Assembly: GCA_964654825.1 (NCBI GenBank)
Contig: CAZZKG010000015.1
Span: 1-64,000 of the forward strand
Origin: CAZZKG01 sp964654825
Lineage (GTDB): Bacteria > Gemmatimonadota > CAZMKB01
Length of the DNA: 64,000 nt
Direction of reading: 5' to 3'
Shown here: one piece after another, positions 60,725 to 64,000 of the stretch
How positions within the stretch are numbered: the first letter of the stretch is position 1
How the letters are laid out: each line of letters starts with the position of its first letter
Notes under the pieces: model-generated
Told to the model about the DNA's origin: nothing
What the model saw: only the letters and a program-made list of their open reading frames with translations
Database searches by the model: none
Made by a program: the position numbers and the translations under genes

Positions 60725-61846
60725 ATGACACAAAATACCGACAGACACCTGATGAATCTTGCCCTCTCCCTTGCCGAGAAAGGGAGAATCACCACCCAGC
60801 CCAATCCGATGGTCGGTGCCGTCATCGTCAATGACGGGGAGATAGTCGGCGAGGGTTACCACGAACGGACGGGGGAAGCACACGCTGAAATCAGAGCGAT
60901 CGGACAGGCCGGGGACAGGACGCGTGGAGGGACGATGTATGTGAGTCTCGAGCCCTGTTGCCACCAAGGCAGGACACCACCCTGCACTGAAGCCATTATC
61001 GCTGCTGGTATCAGCAGGGTGATCTGTTGTGATAGAGATCCAAACCCGATCATCGATGGGAACGGCCTGAGAGTCCTGGCTGAGAGCGGGATTTTCATTA
61101 GTGAAGGATTACTCCGGGAGGAAGAGAGACTACTGAATGAGATCTATTACAGATATATCGTCTCCCGTGTGCCGTTCGTTACACTAAAGATGGCTCAAAA
61201 CCTCGATGGTTACATCGCATTCACTGATTCGAAGGAGTGGGTTACCGGTCTGCTGGCAAGGCGTGTCGTTCACGATATGAGAGCGTCCCATCTTGCCATC
61301 ATGGTAGGCATCGGCACTGTCCTCGACGACAATCCTGCTCTCAATGTCAGGTATGGACAGTACGCCTCCTCTTGCCGTCAGCCACTTCGGGTGATCATCG
61401 ATTCGACTCTGCGGCTTGAGACAGGTATGTTTGTTGTCGACTCAGCAGATGAAATCTCAACCGTCGTTTACACCGGTGTCGATCTCCGGAGGAAGAGAGC
61501 AGTCCATTTGATCGATAAGGGGCTCGAACTCATCGAGACTCCACAGGCCGAAAATGAGAAACTCGATCTCAGATGGATCCTCGCCGATCTCGGAGGGAAG
61601 AACATCTCATCCGTGCTGGTTGAGGGTGGGAAGCGGCTTGCAACCTCCTTACTCTGTGAAGATCTTGTCGACAGGCTTGTCCTCTTCGTAAACCCGAGTA
61701 TCGCCGGTGAGGGTGCAGGGACTACAGGATTCGGCAGGATCACAACAGAGGGGAAACGAAGATCGGTAAATCTGAGGCGGGTACAGGTCAGCAGAGCGGG
61801 TGAGGATATCCTCATCAGCGGATATCCCGAGATCATGGAGACATGA
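60725..61846 (+). CDS. ribD: Bifunctional riboflavin deaminase/reductase RibD
   Basis: A 373-residue enzyme. The N-terminal cytidine-deaminase-like domain (1-145) has the zinc ligands in GEAHAEIRAI and LEPCCHQGRTPPC. The C-terminal HTP reductase domain (150-373) has KMAQNLDGYIAF, IMVGIGTVLDDNPALNVR and VEGGKRLATSLL. It makes the 5-amino-6-ribitylamino intermediate (as phosphate). It starts 3 bases after purM, leaving no room for an FMN riboswitch. Confidence 0.97.
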   Translation: MTQNTDRHLMNLALSLAEKGRITTQPNPMVGAVIVNDGEIVGEGYHERTGEAHAEIRAIGQAGDRTRGGTMYVSLEPCCHQGRTPPCTEAIIAAGISRVICCDRDPNPIIDGNGLRVLAESGIFISEGLLREEERLLNEIYYRYIVSRVPFVTLKMAQNLDGYIAFTDSKEWVTGLLARRVVHDMRASHLAIMVGIGTVLDDNPALNVRYGQYASSCRQPLRVIIDSTLRLETGMFVVDSADEISTVVYTGVDLRRKRAVHLIDKGLELIETPQAENEKLDLRWILADLGGKNISSVLVEGGKRLATSLLCEDLVDRLVLFVNPSIAGEGAGTTGFGRITTEGKRRSVNLRRVQVSRAGEDILISGYPEIMET

Positions 61847-61847
61847 A

Positions 61848-62453
61848 TTGTTTACAGGAATCATCCAGGAAGTCGGAAAGATAAGGAGTGTCAAGGCGGC
61901 TCCCGGTGGAAAACGGATCACCATCGGCTGTCGGGAGATAGTCGATGGAGTTGTGGAAGGTGCCAGCATCGCAGTCGACGGTGCATGTCTTACTGTCGAG
62001 ACTCTGGGGAGAGACAGCTTCAGCGTGTTCGCCTCGCCCAACACTTTTAAAAAAACCACCCTGGCAAACAAAAAGACGGGGGCGGAGGTGAATCTCGAGA
62101 GGCCTCTCACTCTCGGAGATGAGCTGGGTGGCCACATGGTTCTCGGACACGTGGACGGAGTGGGAAAAGTAGTCACACAACTGTCAGTTTCAGGCACACA
62201 CAGGCTCGAGATAGCCGTACCGGACGATCTTCTTTACGGGATCATACCCGAGGGCTCGATTGCCGTGAACGGTGTCAGCCTGACAGTAACCGGAGAACAG
62301 GGCAACCTGGTGAGCTTCGTGATCATACCGTTCACCTACTCGAATACAAATCTTCACACTCTGCGGGTGGGAGATCCGGTCAATATCGAGATCGATGTCC
62401 TGGGTAAATATGTGTATAAATTCACCGGGGAGGGGACCGGCAGGAGGTCCTGA
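61848..62453 (+). CDS. ribE: Riboflavin synthase alpha subunit RibE
   Basis: A 201-residue enzyme starting at TTG 61848 (GGAGA 6 bases upstream), 1 base after ribD; the open frame extends upstream but MFTGIIQEVGKIRS is the family start. The tandem lumazine-binding repeats each begin FTGIIQEVG and MVLGHVDGVG; the second has IAVNGVSLTV. It dismutates two molecules of dimethylribityllumazine to riboflavin plus substrate. Confidence 0.96.
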   Translation: MFTGIIQEVGKIRSVKAAPGGKRITIGCREIVDGVVEGASIAVDGACLTVETLGRDSFSVFASPNTFKKTTLANKKTGAEVNLERPLTLGDELGGHMVLGHVDGVGKVVTQLSVSGTHRLEIAVPDDLLYGIIPEGSIAVNGVSLTVTGEQGNLVSFVIIPFTYSNTNLHTLRVGDPVNIEIDVLGKYVYKFTGEGTGRRS

Positions 62454-62458
62454 TACTA

Positions 62459-62487
62459 TTGAATAGTCCTACGAAGAGTTGTAGATT
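62459..62487 (+). promoter_or_regulatory. Possible internal promoter before ribBA
   Basis: TTGAAT (62459-62464), 17-base spacer, TAGATT (62482-62487) in the 103-base gap between ribE and ribBA. Box matches are only 4 of 6. No FMN aptamer motif was recognised in the gap. Confidence 0.35.
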
Positions 62488-62556
62488 ATAAAATCGCGTC
62501 AGGGAGGATTGGGCGCGAGCATCCAGTCCATTGATCCGAAAAACGAGGTAGCAAGA

Positions 62557-63768
62557 ATGTGTACCTTCAGCCCCATCGAACAGGCAATCGAAGATTACAG
62601 GAATGCAAAAATGCTCATCGTGGTTGATGATGAGAGCAGAGAAAACGAAGGTGACCTGATAATCGCCGGAGAGCGTGTCAGTGCTGATGCGATCAATTTC
62701 ATGGCGAGATTCGGGCGTGGGCTGATCTGTGCTTCTATCACCGAGGAACGAGCACGTGAGCTGGACCTCCCGATGATGGTTCAGGGCGGAAAGGCTCTGC
62801 ACGGTACATTGTACACGGTTTCTGTGGATGCGAGGCATGGTACGACGACAGGGATCTCCGCTCAGGACAGGGCCGTAACAATCAATGCTCTCGTGGATCC
62901 TTCGAGCCATCCTGAAGACCTGGCCAGGCCCGGCCATGTGTTCCCGCTCGTATCGAGGGAAGGTGGGGTCCTCAGGAGGGCCGGCCACACGGAGGCCGCC
63001 ACCGATCTGGCGAGACTTTCCGGTCTGAGACCGGTTGGTGTGTTGTGCGAGATTATGAATGACGATGGAACCATGGCCCGGATTCCGAGTCTCTTCAAGT
63101 TTGCAAAAACACATGATATAAAACTCATCACCATCGAAGATCTCATCATGTACAGGCGACGTCACGAAAAAATAGTGAGAAAAATCGTCGAAACCGCTTT
63201 CCCTACCAAATTTGGGAAATTCAGGATGCATGTGTACGAGACAACCATCGGAAATGAGAACCACCTCGCAGTAGTAAAAGGTGACGTAGCCGGTAAAAAG
63301 GACGTCCTGGTCAGAGCTCATTCGAGCTGTCTCACGGGCGATGTTTTCGGATCACTGCGATGCGACTGTGGAGAGCAGGTGCAGACAGCTCTGAGGAAAA
63401 TTGAAGCGGAAGGGCAGGGAGTCTTGCTCTACATGCAGCAGGAGGGCAGAGGCATCGGTCTGACCAATAAACTGAGAGCATACGCCCTCCAGGATAAAGG
63501 CTTCGACACGGTGGAAGCAAACGAGCAGCTCGGTTTCAAGCCGGATCTGAGGGATTACGGAATCGGTGCGCAGATTCTCGCTGATCTCGGCTTGACCTCA
63601 ATCAGGTTACTGACCAACAATCCGAAGAAGATCGTCGCATTGAAAGGTTACGGACTCCAGATCACCGACCAGGTATCGATCGAGATAAAACCTAATCCGT
63701 ACAACAAAAAATATCTCAAAGCCAAACGCGACAAGCTCGGCCACCTCATTACCGTAACGGAGGACTGA
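62557..63768 (+). CDS. ribBA: Bifunctional DHBP synthase / GTP cyclohydrolase II RibBA
   Basis: A 403-residue fusion. ATG 62557 (GAGG 8 bases upstream) is chosen; TTG 62509 is in frame but the Shine-Dalgarno touches it. The N-terminal RibB domain (1-200) has VVDDESRENEGDLIIAGE, DARHGTTTGISAQDRA and RAGHTEAATDLARLSG. The C-terminal RibA domain (205-400) has RAHSSCLTGDVFGSLRCDCGEQ with three zinc cysteines, LLYMQQEGRGIGL and DLRDYGIGAQIL. It supplies both early substrates for riboflavin synthesis. Confidence 0.97.
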   Translation: MCTFSPIEQAIEDYRNAKMLIVVDDESRENEGDLIIAGERVSADAINFMARFGRGLICASITEERARELDLPMMVQGGKALHGTLYTVSVDARHGTTTGISAQDRAVTINALVDPSSHPEDLARPGHVFPLVSREGGVLRRAGHTEAATDLARLSGLRPVGVLCEIMNDDGTMARIPSLFKFAKTHDIKLITIEDLIMYRRRHEKIVRKIVETAFPTKFGKFRMHVYETTIGNENHLAVVKGDVAGKKDVLVRAHSSCLTGDVFGSLRCDCGEQVQTALRKIEAEGQGVLLYMQQEGRGIGLTNKLRAYALQDKGFDTVEANEQLGFKPDLRDYGIGAQILADLGLTSIRLLTNNPKKIVALKGYGLQITDQVSIEIKPNPYNKKYLKAKRDKLGHLITVTED

Positions 63769-63769
63769 C

Positions 63770-64000
63770 ATGCCACGGACCATAGAAGGGAACCTCAAAG
63801 CAAAGGGCCTGCGATTCGCTATTGTAGCAAGCCGATTCAACGAACTGGTGAGCAGGCGTCTCATCGAAGGTGCCACGGATTGTCTGATCAGGCACGATGT
63901 TTCTCCGGATGACATCGACGTCTGTATCGTCCCGGGGGCTATGGAAATACCTCCGGTGTGCATGCGTATCGCGAGGAGTAAGAAGTGTGATGCTGTCATT
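63770..64000 (+). CDS. ribH: Lumazine synthase RibH, 3' end beyond window
   Basis: The first 77 codons of 6,7-dimethyl-8-ribityllumazine synthase. ATG 63770 lies 1 base after the ribBA stop, with GGAGG (63760-63764) upstream. FAIVASRFNELVSRRLIEGA contains the substrate-binding Phe-Asn pair and VPGAMEIPPVC the conserved loop. Incomplete only because the window ends. Confidence 0.94.
   Translation, partial: MPRTIEGNLKAKGLRFAIVASRFNELVSRRLIEGATDCLIRHDVSPDDIDVCIVPGAMEIPPVCMRIARSKKCDAVI

Noticed and set aside
60680..60725. FMN riboswitch before ribD
   Set aside because: Only 3 bases separate purM and ribD and no aptamer core was seen.
59687..60967. A 426-codon minus-strand open frame across purM and ribD
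   Set aside because: It lies opposite two certain genes, has no recognisable protein pattern or ribosome-binding site, and is the usual shadow of a high-GC3 gene.
62422..63321. A 299-codon minus-strand frame opposite ribBA
   Set aside because: Antisense to an unambiguous RibBA with no motif of its own.
1..64000. CRISPR array, prophage, plasmid or complete insertion sequence
   Set aside because: No regular spaced repeats, no phage structural, integrase or transposase genes; genes are core and co-directional.

Overview
The window comes from an uncultured, didermic (Gram-negative-type) bacterium of about 50-55% GC (estimated by eye). It carries outer-membrane machinery (an Omp85/BamA-like protein, PorV-type and OmpA-like barrels, LapA/LapB, lipoproteins) and a PorU/PorV pair typical of type IX secretion (T9SS). 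It also has a Bat operon with a GldA/GldF/GldG-like ABC system and a short primary sigma factor. Together these point to the FCB (Fibrobacteres-Chlorobi-Bacteroidetes) superphylum. The promoters look like ordinary sigma-70 sites (TTGACA-N16/17-TATAAT type), not the Bacteroidota -33/-7 type, so a non-Bacteroidota FCB lineage is more likely. No phage, plasmid, CRISPR array or complete insertion sequence was seen; this is chromosomal core.

Layout. 1-14.4 kb: 3' end of a tRNA-Lys, a Trm112-like zinc protein, then a same-strand cell-envelope run: PorU-like gingipain-fold protein, PorV-like barrel, DUF5683-like membrane protein, secreted beta-propeller, a 1139-residue predicted outer-membrane protein with repeats, an Omp85 protein and a PHP phosphoesterase. 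It ends in a large-type SRP RNA gene that converges with an OmpA-like barrel gene. 14.4-16.2 kb: a mostly non-coding stretch with a possible pseudoknotted RNA, a tiny membrane protein, an SH3 lipoprotein and tRNA-Val. 16.2-22.9 kb: purN-purH, an inverted-repeat element, a TPR protein and pyrR-pyrB-pyrC behind a readable PyrR attenuator. 22.9-30.2 kb: FmdB-like zinc ribbon, HU, tRNA-Arg, the methylthiotransferases mtaB and miaB, lapA-lapB, a ParA plus predicted ribbon-helix-helix partner, and rpoZ-rpoD ending in a strong terminator. 30.2-45.6 kb: comEC, then a tightly packed 12-gene operon (moxR, DUF58, GldA/F/G-like ABC, DUF4340, batD-like, batA, batB, batC, batD, batE). 45.8-54.3 kb: a TIM-barrel epimerase-like gene, mutL-miaA-nadC-birA-coaX, and groES-groEL under a CIRCE operator. 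54.3-64 kb: a HEAT lipoprotein and a degenerate GGDEF protein behind a perfect 20-bp palindrome, a second FmdB-like protein with argS, a PfkB kinase, purM, and ribD-ribE-ribBA-ribH, the last cut by the window end.

How it works together. Most of the window is housekeeping: purine, pyrimidine, riboflavin, NAD, CoA and biotin metabolism, tRNA modification, and transcription. Two large envelope modules stand out: the PorU/PorV-led locus and the Bat/Gld-like locus. Regulation readable from sequence includes the PyrR attenuator, CIRCE, the 20-bp palindromic operator, a C8 tract at the predicted rpoZ start site, four intrinsic terminators (one being the attenuator), and about a dozen sigma-70 type promoters. 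Functions rest on reading the translations by eye; no database search was run.
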